Below, piece after piece: positions 26,601 to 36,330 of a stretch of 57,938 nt of DNA. A program made the position numbers and the translations under genes. The stretch comes from Phoronis australis (lineage: Eukaryota; Phoronida; Phoronidae). Positions within the stretch are counted from its first letter, which is position 1, and each line of letters opens with the position of its first letter. Where the stretch lies: NCBI GenBank assembly GCA_002633005.1, contig NMRA01000669.1:158512-216449 (forward strand), written 5' to 3'. A model generated the notes under the pieces. It was not told the origin of the DNA and did no database searches. It was given only the letters and a program-made list of their open reading frames with translations.

Positions 26601-29600
26601 ACAAGACAGATTTTAAAATCTTAGGGCTAATTTGATTTTTAGCTAGCTAAACACGGTTAAGTGCAGCTTTAAGACCATGGCCAGAGATATAACAACTAAT
26701 TTTAGATGAGTTAGCATTGGGAACAACACGTACACTCGAGACATCCTAACTGAGAACACGAAATTGCAGTAGTTGATATTCGGCTATTCAAACCTGGAAT
26801 TTTCTTGTAAAATGGACAGCTTCTGTTCTTTTTGTAGCCAGCAATGTTATTACTCGATTTAGACTGCGCAGAGGAAAGCCTCTTTTTCCCGTAAGCGTTC
26901 AAGCCCTTCGTCTGATTTGTTGAAGATGTAGAAGCTGGTCGTGAAAAAATCTTTGCCCAAGCTTTTGCCGCATCACCTAGTCCAGACAAAACACCAGAAA
27001 TAGATAATGATGACGTCTCCTGCTTAGAGGTACTGGCTGCAGAATTGACTGTGGTTTTCTTTTTGGGAGAAGCAGAAAAGAAAGACATCAACGTTGTCTG
27101 CTTCATACTGGAAGACGTTTTACTATAAGCACACTTTGTCTTCCAAACCTGAGAATGTGACCTTGGTGATGGTTCATCTCTTAGTGTCACTGCTGTTACA
27201 GTGTCAGAGCCATCTCCAGTCAAGCAGGTTGGAGGAGTATGAAAACTATCAGCGCCCTCTTCTGTTTTCTCCTCATCCCACGGAAGGCATATTTCATCGT
27301 AAGCATCCTCAAAAAGATCAGTTTCCGAAACAGTACTGAAGTTGGTACTTACACTTGGCCCTCCGAGAATAGCTTTTGGTGAAGAACACTTTTCATCGCT
27401 AAACAAGTCAGAAAAACTGCCATCGTAATGCTGAGTTTGAACAGTAGTTTGCAGGTCAGAGTCACTTTCAAACACACTACCCGTGCCACCTTGGGACAGA
27501 CGAACCTGGTCATCTGCACTCTCAGAGCAAGCCACGTCAAACGTTTTGCTTTTACCTGCAACAACTTCAAGAGAATCTCTATCAGAACGCGCAGGCTTAT
27601 TAACGTCAAAGCCTTCACCAGACATGACATTTACAGCATCATCACTAGATCCATCACAGTTATTTTCACATAGACCTTGTCTTTCATTAATATTGCCTCC
27701 ATTTACGATGCGTAAATTACCAGCACTTGTCCCACAGCCACTGCTGGACACACCTCTTACCAGAGCATCACTGCCATGTGAACAAGAATTGTTTGACCTT
27801 GGTTTTCTCAACTCATTAGTGTGATCATTTACTAAAGGAACTGAAAATATATCATCATCACTCAAACTGTCCTCTGCACACAGACCATCCTCCATAGCCA
27901 CATCCTCTTCAGTAGTGTTCAAAGGACTGTCAGGTATGTTTACAACAGATTCTCCTCGCTCGGACCTTGTTCCCTTCATTCGTATTTTTGGAAATTTTAC
28001 AGGCACACGTTTATGGTTACTTTCAGAGGATTTCCCGTCATTGTGGGACCTTATTATGACCTCAATTAAAGGTTCAGTCACAGTTTTACCAATCTGTGGC
28101 GCATTGCAATTCTTTTTGGGCAACTGGGTCACATTTCTGAGACGTGGTTGCATGACAGTTTCGTGGCTGATGTTTTGAAAGCTGTCTTCACTTTCACAAA
28201 CCTCCAAGTCAACTACACTGGAACAGGATCCTGCGACACTGTAACCCCGCAGTTTGAGCTTCGGACGCCATTTCAATCCGTGTTTGCTATCTTCGCCTTT
28301 TGTTTCAAAATGAACATCAGCACTTGATGATTTGTTATGTTCCGCTTTCTGGCTAGTTCGAGCTGAAAATAGAATAACTCTGTCAAATTCATAAAATTGA
28401 GAACAACACCATCTAATGATGCCTAGCCACAAAGTGCTTATCAGTTATCAACAACAAAATAATACTTACATGTAAGACAAACGGTGCATGTCAAAAGTAA
28501 AATTTACAGCATCAGTGAAATGATAAAAAATCTGGTTCAGTCTCAACCATTAGGGGTTTCCCAACATACGGTTGTCATTCTCGTACAAAATACATGGTTG
28601 GGTTAACTCGTTTGGGTTTTCTCCACATACAATTGCCATTGCTATGTAAAATCACCATATTTCACATCAAAAACACCAAGAAAACAACACCAGTCTATCA
28701 GTTGTCAAATTAGAATTCCTGCAACACTATCCGATGATATGTTAGTTAGCTGATCTCCAGTTACGAGCATATATTGGTCGATACGTATTACATAGAATAG
28801 AGGCAACAAAGCACACCATCAGTCAACCTCCATTGTGCTTAGTGTGAAAAGTCGTGATATTGCTGCTCATTTTCCCCTAGTTTATGGTATAATGGGTGAC
28901 AGTCAGAAAATCAAGTCGCCAAGTCCAAAGTTGAGTTGCACAGTTGCTTAAATAGTATTTTCAAACAAAGTAAAATTCTAAAATTTACAATTTGAAGTCA
29001 TGGTTTCTGAGTTATTGAGCTATAGCATTGTCAGCGAATCATAATGTTGGTATGGCGCTCTTACTGAGCCATCCGATCTGGTATGCCATGGAAAAATTGG
29101 TCATTTGAGAGACCTAACCCTACCCATGGGTTCTCAAAACCCTGGAAAACAACGGACTCTATTGATATATCAACTTGGTGCAGAAATGCCACGACAGTCT
29201 GTGGCTGAAAGTATGGTCTTGGTGAACTTGCAGCAATTGGGCACCACAATTTCAAGAGAAGTCCATCAAACCAGAATCCCTGGATTTCTGGCATGTCATT
29301 TTTACGAGCTTACGTCAGAACCTGTCACCTGAAGAGCAGTGCCTTCTGGTGGCGCACTTCAGAAAGAAATTCTGCATTCAGACAACAGGACACGAGTACA
29401 ACCGTAGTGTTGGCACTCTTCACAACACCCCCAGCAGTTTCCATTAACCAGTTAACTCTTGGGACTCAGTGGCGGATCTAGGATACCATAAGGGGGGTGA
29501 CATGTTACCTCGAGGAATTGGGCGAAGCGCGACTGTACGTGCACAGGCGGCCCGAAGGTTGCGGGAACGGGAATGAGAAACTTTTGTTCCGGAAAATCCA

Positions 29601-30307
29601 TCAGTGGACTAAAAAAAAAGAAAAAAAAACAGGAACGCGATTCCCCCCCCCTCTCCGGTTACTGGTCNCCCTGCCCCCCCCCCCCAAATCCGCCTATGGG
29701 ACTTAATTTGGTTAATTTCATGACAATGGTCAGATACAGTGGTCCCTGATACAGAAAATCACGCAATTACTTACTATAATTCAGAAGATAGAATCGGTGC
29801 TTTAAATCAGGGACTGCTATAGTGGCAGTGACTCATACTTTCAGGGACTACTGTAGGCAGTTTAATCGCCTGTGGTCGCTGCAGGTGTCCACAGCACCAA
29901 CAGACAGCATGCCCAGGGTCTGCGACAACGTGTTGTCTAAGACCACACTCCAGGTCACAGCACAGGCAAAGCACCACACTGCACATCTGACCAGTGATGG
30001 TGCCTATTTCAGATTATAAACAACTAAGTGAATGTGTTCTAACAAGTTAAATCAATGCATAATTTACGTCTCAACTACTGATCAAGACCTAAGAAACATT
30101 TTTACCACCGATGTAAGCCTTAGGCTTAGATTTTGAGTTTGGATTGGCTTTGCAGTTGGTTTTGGAAGACTTGGCGGGAATTTCGATCGCTTCGTCACAT
30201 GGCCTTGGCTTTATTTTATCACTTCTTCGAGATCGTTTCAGAGGGCGGTAGTTCCAAACGTTGTCTTCGTCATTTTCCGTACAAAGATGTGGTTGTTTAG
30301 CGGACAT
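14482..30307 (-). CDS. DCLRE1A: DNA cross-link repair 1A protein (SNM1A), complete nine-exon gene
   Basis: SNM1A is a nuclear 5'-3' exonuclease of the metallo-beta-lactamase/beta-CASP family that digests past DNA interstrand cross-links. Nine exons join in phase: 30307-30106, 28362-26794, 25519-25386, 24143-24025, 22752-22609, 20321-20176, 19307-19153, 17100-16959, 14630-14482. Together they give 2760 bases, 919 residues plus stop; human is 1040. N-terminus: [13 protein letters not shown] matches the start of the human protein. PIP box QTTLMSFF is at about 489-496. The nuclease domain opens with CPFYKKIPG (583-591) and TVDAFSYG; the zinc motif [11 protein letters not shown] has H614, H616, D618 and H619; then come [52 protein letters not shown] and [10 protein letters not shown]. 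All catalytic blocks are intact, so the protein is probably active. I did not find the UBZ4 zinc finger of the vertebrate N-terminal half. Confidence 0.96.
16836..16976 (-). repeat. DCLRE1A: Tandem repeat made from the exon 8 end and its splice donor
   Basis: About 46-bp units of the form ATACAGATTATCAATTTTAG with a CATAGCAAGCAATACAG part are repeated three to four times. The exon-proximal unit is the true exon 8 end plus donor. One distal copy retains a GT (CTATG|GTAC); two others have lost it. Another face of the same event is discussed in the findings. Confidence 0.6.
16959..17100 (-). CDS. DCLRE1A: DCLRE1A exon 8
   Basis: Acceptor TTGTTTAG|AGACTT, donor TATG|GTAAGT, phase 0 to 1. It encodes [20 protein letters not shown] then [20 protein letters not shown], matching the human PTGWTHSNKF segment. 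The last 17 bases and the donor have diverged copies in the following intron. Confidence 0.92.
17150..17570. repeat. Dispersed AT-rich repeat, copy 1 (intronic)
   Basis: Shares blocks such as GTCAAAAATCAAATTCTACA (near 17471) and an AAAACGAAAAC/GAGATTT context with 20820-21260 and 43500-43950. No coding capacity is visible. It is probably a degraded non-autonomous transposon. Confidence 0.4.
18338..18513. repeat. 13-bp minisatellite, about 13 copies
   Basis: The unit TACTACAACCGTA is repeated with few substitutions (for example ACACCCATATATT). As 13 is not a multiple of 3, it is open in three + strand frames and gives a spurious [13 protein letters not shown] polypeptide. It lies in DCLRE1A intron 7. 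Confidence 0.95.
19153..19307 (-). CDS. DCLRE1A: DCLRE1A exon 7
   Basis: Acceptor GTTTGCAG|GA, donor TTTGAC|GTAGGT, phase 1 to 0. It encodes [20 protein letters not shown] and continues to [11 protein letters not shown], the latter nearly identical to human HLLPMMQINF. Confidence 0.93.
20176..20321 (-). CDS. DCLRE1A: DCLRE1A exon 6
   Basis: Acceptor TTACTAG|GTACTG, donor ATGG|GTATGC, phase 2 to 1. It encodes [20 protein letters not shown] and then [20 protein letters not shown], the segment joining the MBL and beta-CASP parts. Confidence 0.95.
20820..21260. repeat. Dispersed AT-rich repeat, copy 2 (intronic)
   Basis: The block GTAACAGCATTTTGAAATTT followed by ATCTTAAACATTA, and the block AGTCAAAAATCAAATTTTAC, recur inside the hAT element at 43540-43730 in the same order and spacing. 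Lies in DCLRE1A intron 5. Confidence 0.5.
22609..22752 (-). CDS. DCLRE1A: DCLRE1A exon 5 (metal-binding motifs 3 and 4)
   Basis: Acceptor CTTTTAG|TTGCCC, donor CACCAC|GTTAGT, phase 2 to 2. It completes the His of [15 protein letters not shown], then [11 protein letters not shown] with the metal-bridging Asp, and ends at LYLDTT. Confidence 0.95.
23580..23707. repeat. 32-bp tandem repeat, four copies
   Basis: The unit AAAGTTAACACTTGCAATAC followed by TATGACAAAGCC is repeated four times in DCLRE1A intron 4. One copy lacks a base pair of the CACT part. No function is apparent. Confidence 0.9.
24025..24143 (-). CDS. DCLRE1A: DCLRE1A exon 4
   Basis: Acceptor TTTGAAG|ATTACA, donor AATCA|GTAAGT, phase 0 to 2. 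It encodes [20 protein letters not shown] and then [13 protein letters not shown], colinear with human EITGNLLKNKL and VVLLDANH. Confidence 0.93.
24985..25070. repeat. 36-bp direct duplication
   Basis: Two copies of CAAAATGTGAGACMTCTG followed by AGGCAACTGTAAG in DCLRE1A intron 3. Confidence 0.7.
25386..25519 (-). CDS. DCLRE1A: DCLRE1A exon 3 (HxHxDH zinc motif)
   Basis: Acceptor CTTTCAG|GATCA, donor CAG|GTTAGT, phase 1 to 0. It encodes [20 protein letters not shown] then [20 protein letters not shown] and YCSQ. The HFHYDH run holds four metal ligands of the active site. Confidence 0.95.
26794..28362 (-). CDS. DCLRE1A: DCLRE1A exon 2, long disordered region with PIP box
   Basis: 1569 bp from acceptor TATTTTCAG|CTCGAA to donor CCAG|GTTTGA, phase 1 to 1. 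It is Ser/Asp/Glu-rich and disordered, with basic patches and a canonical PCNA-interacting peptide ([13 protein letters not shown], about 487-499). It ends with CPFYKKIPG, the invariant entry to the nuclease domain. Continuing past the donor gives a stop at 26711, confirming the splice. Confidence 0.93.
28363..30105. other. DCLRE1A intron 1, with an unassigned open stretch
   Basis: Introns 1-8 otherwise hold only AT-rich DNA and the listed repeats. In this intron, minus frames around 29061-29294 and 29336-29450 are open (for example [14 protein letters not shown]). I could not place them in the protein: joining exons 1 and 2 directly already keeps phase. A MITE occupies 29467-29698. Confidence 0.4.
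29467..29698. mobile_element. MITE with CAGTGGCGGATCTAGG end
   Basis: The left end CAGTGGCGGATCTAGGA and right end CCCAAATCCGCCTATG are approximate inverted repeats. The heptamer TGGGACT occurs just outside the left end (29460-29466) and at the right end (29697-29703), a probable target duplication if the right terminus is trimmed. C runs and a single N (29668) lie at the right end. Confidence 0.65.
30106..30307 (-). CDS. DCLRE1A: DCLRE1A exon 1
   Basis: ATG at 30307 begins [20 protein letters not shown] then [15 protein letters not shown], matching the human N-terminal EEDIWEYKSKRKPKR pattern. Donor GGTG|GTAAAA leaves phase 1, exactly what exon 2 needs. An alternative donor three bases upstream (GTGGTA) would also keep phase 1 and drop one residue. 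Confidence 0.85.
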
Positions 30308-30851
30308 ATCAACACTGATCACCGTCTCTTTTTACACTGGGCTGATTGAAAAACAAACCCTTGTCCAACTTCCCCGGAAAATCAACGTTCATAAGCTTCC
30401 TCTGATACTAAAGAGTTACTTCCTGTATCGACGAATGTAGGCCTCAATCAAGACGCTGAAGCTGTGAAGGCTCAATTAATTTCTCAGTGTAAGTTTTCCA
30501 AGAATCACTGGATCGCTTTGCTTGACAGTAGTCCAAACGTGAATTGGCATTAGCTTATTTATAATATTTCGGACTGTATTTTAGTATTTTTTTCTGCATG
30601 CACGTTAGTCACAGCAAAGGCACCGTCCGGGCCACAGCCTCAGTCACAACGCCCTGGATGCCGCATGCATACGGGGCCACCGAGGGGCTACGTGTTGCTG
30701 CCTACCTCACGCAGGCAGACGAATTCCATTAGTAGTAAGGGACGTCAGTGGTGATCGAGTAACAGATACACATAGTGTACCTATAATTGTTGGATGTACC
30801 CTAGATATCGGACATTACACAAAATCTTACTTGAAACATAACCAGAGAAAT

Positions 30852-30881
30852 AAGGCAATGACCATCGCCTCTGTTGGCCCG
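30852..30881 (+). repeat. Single arm of the ultra-short palindromic element
   Basis: AAGGCAATGACCATCGCCTC followed by TGTTGGCCCG matches the left arm of the palindrome at 11711-11770 over its full length except the first base. No second arm follows; instead a LINE-like 3' relic begins at once. Confidence 0.75.
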
Positions 30882-31135
30882 ACTACATTCGCACTCTACA
30901 CAATACGCCAACTCTTCCCATCTATTATTTTATTATGGAATAGACTCCCACAACATGCCATCTCATCAGAAACAATAGATGTTTACGAGTCACATCTCGA
31001 ACATCAACCTTACTCAGTAAAATACTTGTTTTATCCTGGCGCTAACCCGCAATTTGTTTTGTTGTTATTTTTACAGTATGCACAGTTCAACTAATCACTA
31101 ACATGTGTCAACATATAACGATCAGTATTTTGAAA
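30882..31135 (+). mobile_element. 3' relic of a non-LTR retrotransposon
   Basis: The + frame reads TTFALYTIRQLFPSIILLWN then RLPQHAISSETIDVYESHLE. The pattern F-P-x-I-x-x-W-N-x-L-P followed by F/Y-x-x-x-L is the conserved C-terminal end of Jockey/CR1/RTE-type reverse transcriptase ORFs. A diverged second copy lies at 44875-45115. Confidence 0.55.
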
Positions 31136-31904
31136 CCAGAATAGGAAGAAGGGTCTCGTTTTTCATAGCGTTGCCTCGTTCCAATTTCATCGACAGATGG
31201 TGCAATTCAGACCCCCAATCCCAAAACAGTCTTCAATTAACGATCGCATAAATCGGTTTTAAATTTGAAAACAAAATCCTTTCCCACAATGAAATCATTT
31301 CAATAAACTGACAATACGCCACTGTTTCATTTCTTCTTTTGTTTTTAAACTCGTGTTAAATCCCGACCATGCACATGCGTGTGTCTTATCAAGAAGACAA
31401 AGAGAATGCACAATGCTTTACTTGTGCACGCTGATTCATCGAAACAACCCGGTGCTGTCATCACATTACATTTTATGGATTATTTTGTAGCAAACTGAGC
31501 TATGTTCCAGCAGCAAATGTACCAAAACTCACGAGCTGCAATTTGGCGATAAGGTAGCCGCGGTCATCACTTGGTTAGTCAGTTTTGCACAAGTGTGGCA
31601 TATGCAGAAACATGGTGTCCGATATTTAGGTTCTCCGAGGGTTTGTTTGTTCTGCCACCATCTAGACAGGCCCCAGTAGAGATGTGATGCTCCTACAGGC
31701 ACTTTCATCAGGTTTTTGGTGAATTATGCCTCACACTGATTAAAACATCAAAACCATATTGCTAAAGTACCTTGTGTGCCTAGAGGGTCACCTTAGGAGG
31801 CCAGCGATGTCTTTAATTCCTACTCAAACAAATTCTCCCATAAATCAAACTTTTTTCAAGCTGTCCTTCATTCAGTTGTCCATGTGAATCTTCAACTGGC
31901 CATT

Positions 31905-33500
31905 TTTATGTACCCACATATATATATGTGGACGCATTATGCCGTCATCCTCGTCCGTCCGTCCGTCCTGGCGGCGTCCGTCCGGCGTCCGCTGCTTTAT
32001 CTCCAAAATCCTTTGACATACATGTAGGTTCATGAAATTTGGTACATATGTTCCATTCATGAATGGGACGGTATGTGCGAATTTTCGTACGGATCCGACT
32101 ACCGGTGTGCCCCCTAGTGGCAATTTTAGTTTTTTACGCTTACCTTTGTATCTTCAAAAGTCCTGAACGGATTTTTATGAAATTTGGTATGTAGTGAGAT
32201 GACGCTATCCTCCCGTTTTCAGATGGATTCGACATAGTTTGCGCCACCTAGTTGCCATTTTTATTGTTTTCGAGTCTGTTTTTGTGCGTCCACCCCTCTA
32301 TCAACCAAACTGCTCAAAGGATGATTGTGAAAATTGGCATGTATATGCTTACTATGTAGAGGACGGTTGACGATGATTTTCCGACGATTTCGACTACTGT
32401 GGAGCCTCCTAGTGGCAGTTTTGTTTTTTTGCACCTATGGCTGTATCTCCTAAACCGTTCGCAGGATCTTTACGAAATTGTGTAAGTATATTTATATGAT
32501 GTTAACAACGGAACATGACGACTTTTGGACTGATCTGACTACCAGTGTGCCCCCTAGTGGCAATTTTAGTTTTTTACGCTTACCTTTGTATCTTCAACAG
32601 TCCTGAACGGATTTTCATGAAATTTCGTATGTAGGCACCTATTAGTGAGATGACACTATGCTCCCGTTTTCAGATGGATTCGACATAGTTTGTGCCACCT
32701 AGTGGCCATTTTTACTGTTTTTGAATCTGTATTTTTGCGTCCACCCCTCTATCAACCAAACCGCTCAAAAGATGATTGTGAAAATTGGCGTGTATGTGCT
32801 TACTATAAAGAGGACAGCTGACAATGATTTTCAGACGATTTGGACTGCTGTGGCGCCTCCTAGTGGCAGCTTTGTTTTTTTGCGCCTATGGCTGTATCTC
32901 CTAAACCGTTCGCAGGATCTTTACGAAATTTAATAAGTGTATTTATATGATGTTAACAACAGACGATGACGACTTTTGGACGGATCCGCGTACCAGTATG
33001 CCCCCTAGTGGCAATTTTAGTTTACGTTTACCTCTGTATCTTCACAAGTCCTTAACGGATTTTCATGAAATTTGGTATGTAGGCACCTATTAATGCGATG
33101 ACGCTATCCTCCCGTTTTCGGATGGATTCGACCTAGTTTGCGACACCCAGTGGCCATTTTTACTGTTTTTGAGTCTGTTTTTTGGTGTCCACCCCTCTAT
33201 CAACCAAACCGCTCAAAGTATGATTGTGAAAATTGGCATGTATGCTCTTACTATGAAGAGGACGGTTGACGCTAAATTTCCCATGACTTTGATTACTGTG
33301 GCGCCTCCTAGTGGCAGTTTGTTTTTGCGTCCATGGCTGTATCTCCCAAACCGTTTGCAGGATCTTTACTAAATTTAGCAAGTGTATTTATGTGATGTTC
33401 ACAACGGACGATGAGGACTTTAGGATGATTCTGACTACCGGTATGCCTCTAGTGGCAATTTTAGTATTTTACATTGATCTCTGTATTTTCATAGGTCTTC
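31905..33500. repeat. Higher-order tandem repeat carrying CTCF-type cores
   Basis: A CTAGTGGC-centred core recurs about every 140-160 bp, and three such subunits form a ~445-bp unit repeated about 3.3 times (first-type cores near 32109, 32548, 32998, 33443). On the minus strand the cores read CCACTAGGGGGCAC, CCACTAGGTGGCAC or CCACTAGGAGGCGC. The left end begins at a short palindrome CATATATATATGTG and a GTCC/GTCCG-rich stretch. A partial copy lies at 50428-50780. Frames crossing the units are not conserved as protein. Confidence 0.85.
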
Positions 33501-34003
33501 AGGTATATACTTTGTGTTAGTTCGTGACTATGAAGGAAAAGTTCCAAGTAGAAATTTGTTTCTGGCATTCTAATGCTGTGCTAATCTCGAAAATGTTGGT
33601 AAATTTGTTTTTAATTCTATGTTTCTGTGGTGCTTTAAGCAACTGATGTATAGGATGTGCTTGTATTATGCAGATCACTCACATTTTGCCCTTGCCTATT
33701 GAGGAGACAATGACCATGCCTTTCCATTTTGCAAAGTACAACATACTACATATATGCCCTCTACTGGCCACTTTATGGTACCAATAAACAACCCTAGAAG
33801 GATACCGTATATGGTGCAATTGTGGGCGCATTTCAACGCTCTGCGTTGCTCTTGTTACGCTGTGCAGGCGTGCAGGTGATTGCGTACCCCATAAATGAAG
33901 CATTTATGTGTATTGCGTGAGTAAACCATCATGAATCTGGAGACTAAACTTGCCATTCCACAAGAGCATGAAAAGGTCAACTCTGGGGTTAGTGACGCAG
34001 ATC

Positions 34004-34076
34004 AAGAGATGTTTCTACACCCTGGTGTGATGTGTTCCAAGAGATGTTTCTACACCCTGGTGTGATGTGTTCCAAA
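34004..34076. repeat. 36-bp tandem duplication
   Basis: Two adjacent copies of AAGAGATGTTTCTACACCCT followed by GGTGTGATGTGTTCC, essentially identical, so recent. Confidence 0.9.
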
Positions 34077-36271
34077 TGTTTATTTCAAATTTTATTGGCC
34101 ATTATTTTTAAGTTAGAGCATCATGAATATTTTTGCCCTCAATAGCCCAATTTGGGTTCAGAAAGGGTCAGTTACATGTAATAAGTGAATGTAGTTTTAA
34201 AGCAGCTTACAGGAACGGGAAAGAAAAAATCTTTAATATGATGTTTGTATTTTCAAAGGGGTTTCAGTTAACCTTCATTGGAGTACCAAAATTCAGTAAA
34301 TTTTTCTCGATTTTATGTGTTTGGCTTTTAGCCATTTTTTGTGGTGCTCTGGGGGCCAGTTTGTGGGCTGTTGGTGATTTCGAATAATATTTTCATTAAA
34401 TTCTCTGCGTACGTCCATCACACCCTTTTCAAGGCAATTTTCTTAGTCAGATGAAAAGATAGGAGAAAAGTTGATACATGCTTTGAAAGCTATCAATTAT
34501 CCCTATCAATCGATGCATTAATTATTTTGAACATTCTCCTCAAACTCTATCAAAATGTTCTGTGATTGTATGTCTGTCACATATCGAATTGTCCTGTTAC
34601 AAAAACATTCATTTAAAAGTGACAGTGTGGAATATTCAATTTGGGGACATTTTTAGAACAAAGAAATAACAAATGCCCATTTGAGAGATTTCTTAAGTTT
34701 GTTCACACATACAAGATGTATCCGTAAAAGTACTAGTAAGTAAATCTTTCAATGTCCACAGTCCTGAAAAATGGCTTGTGGAAGCACTTGAGTGACACAC
34801 ACTTTCAACCCCAAAAATTGTGTCTTCTGATTCCTCTCTCATGTCACATGATGGATGTCGCAAAGTTGTTTGTGTCAATTTTATTTGGTAGCCCTGATGT
34901 ATCACTTTCTATGCAATCCCGTTATGAATTTTCTCTCATTGCATGTTTTTGATTGTGGAAAATTGCTATTTTTGGTACGTAAAAACGTGCCATATATTAA
35001 TTTATGAACATTTCAATGCCTTTTAGGTAAGAACTTACTAAAGAGGTCAGTAATTGTAAAATTATTGATTTTTTGTATCGGAACCACACCAAGATTATAT
35101 ACGCAGTTTATGGGCACTTCCATTTGTGATCAATCAGAGAATATTTTGACCAATTGTGAAAACATGTTCATCCTTGGAAAAATACAACAACTGTTAGGTC
35201 TCGTCAATAGCTTTGAAAGCATGAATCAATTTTTCTTCCATCTGTATACCTTCCATCTGTTTACCTGACTGAACAAATTGCCTCTAAAGGGGTGTGACAT
35301 ACATATTCAGAGCATTTGAATTTTTGGAAAAAAATAACATTAATTCCCTGCGAGTTGCATTTACATGTAGTTATAATTTTTTGTTTTATATTATGCTTTA
35401 GTGGAATGTTTGCAAAGTACCAACATGGGAGGGATGAAATTAATGCATTGACAGACCTTTTTAGCCTCTGGCCAACTAGTCAAAGGCAGGCTACGTTTTG
35501 AAGCCAAGTTGAAGCCAAGGTTGGAAAAAAGCAGACTTGTGTATGTTGTGAATGAAGGACGTACATGCATCAATCTTGATTAGAGACTGTAACTGCCAAC
35601 ATTTCAAATTATCAAACTCAGTTTAATTCCATAGTGTCGACATGAAACCATGGATAGCCTATGGTGTCATTTCAGTGCGGACTAAATCTCAACGAAATAT
35701 GGACAAGTCATGCACTTTGTTGAAATCCTGATAACTTACTGCACGCATTCATGAATAAAATATGATTTAGAGGCTAACCATAATAACTTGCTATTAAACT
35801 TTGAGTCAAACATTTCAATCTAAAGGCTGTTTTGTGGCAACAAAAATTCCACATAACTGCTAAGTAATTCTGTCTAGAAGTTTGTTTAAGTCTAATGGAG
35901 TCTGTCTAGTTTATTTTGGAAACTACAGTGCTGTTGTGCATCTACTTTGAGCTCAATAGCTATTTATAAAGAAGACCACCTATTTATACATTTATACATT
36001 TAGCTTTAACAGATTACTCCAGACAAAGTGTATTGAGATTTTAATGATAGAGAAAATTTAGTGTCTTGAAAAGTAGATGACTAAATTTGTTTGTATTATG
36101 ATATGCTATCCTTGCCAGATATTTCCTTGCAATGTAGGTCATTCACCTCCATCAGTGATGGATGTATATAATCAGGTCAAACAAAACATTCTGATAAGAC
36201 GATAAACCATCTTACAAGTTGTGCCACCTTGAGACTTGGGGTGTGGGCAAACAGTGGTATCATTTTGATAG

Positions 36272-36330
36272 TGAAACTGTCATTTGACAATGAAATTAGC
36301 ATTTGACAATGAAACTGTCATTTGACAAGT
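36272..36330. repeat. 20-bp tandem repeat, three copies
   Basis: The unit TGAAACTGTCATTTGACAA is repeated, with one copy carrying TTAG in place of CTGT. Confidence 0.85.

Noticed and set aside
29105-29332. UBZ4 zinc finger read from a CPNC in a minus frame of DCLRE1A intron 1
   Set aside because: The needed His and Cys do not follow in frame, and the frame stops before them. Direct joining of exons 1 and 2 already keeps phase.
32721-33520. + strand frames reading VHPSINQTAQ...VKIG in successive repeat units
   Set aside because: The phrase recurs because the DNA repeat recurs. Frames shift between units and none is conserved as protein.
34133-34387. 84-codon + frame with a hydrophobic end
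   Set aside because: No homologue recognised, no splice or promoter context, and AT-rich composition explains the hydrophobicity.
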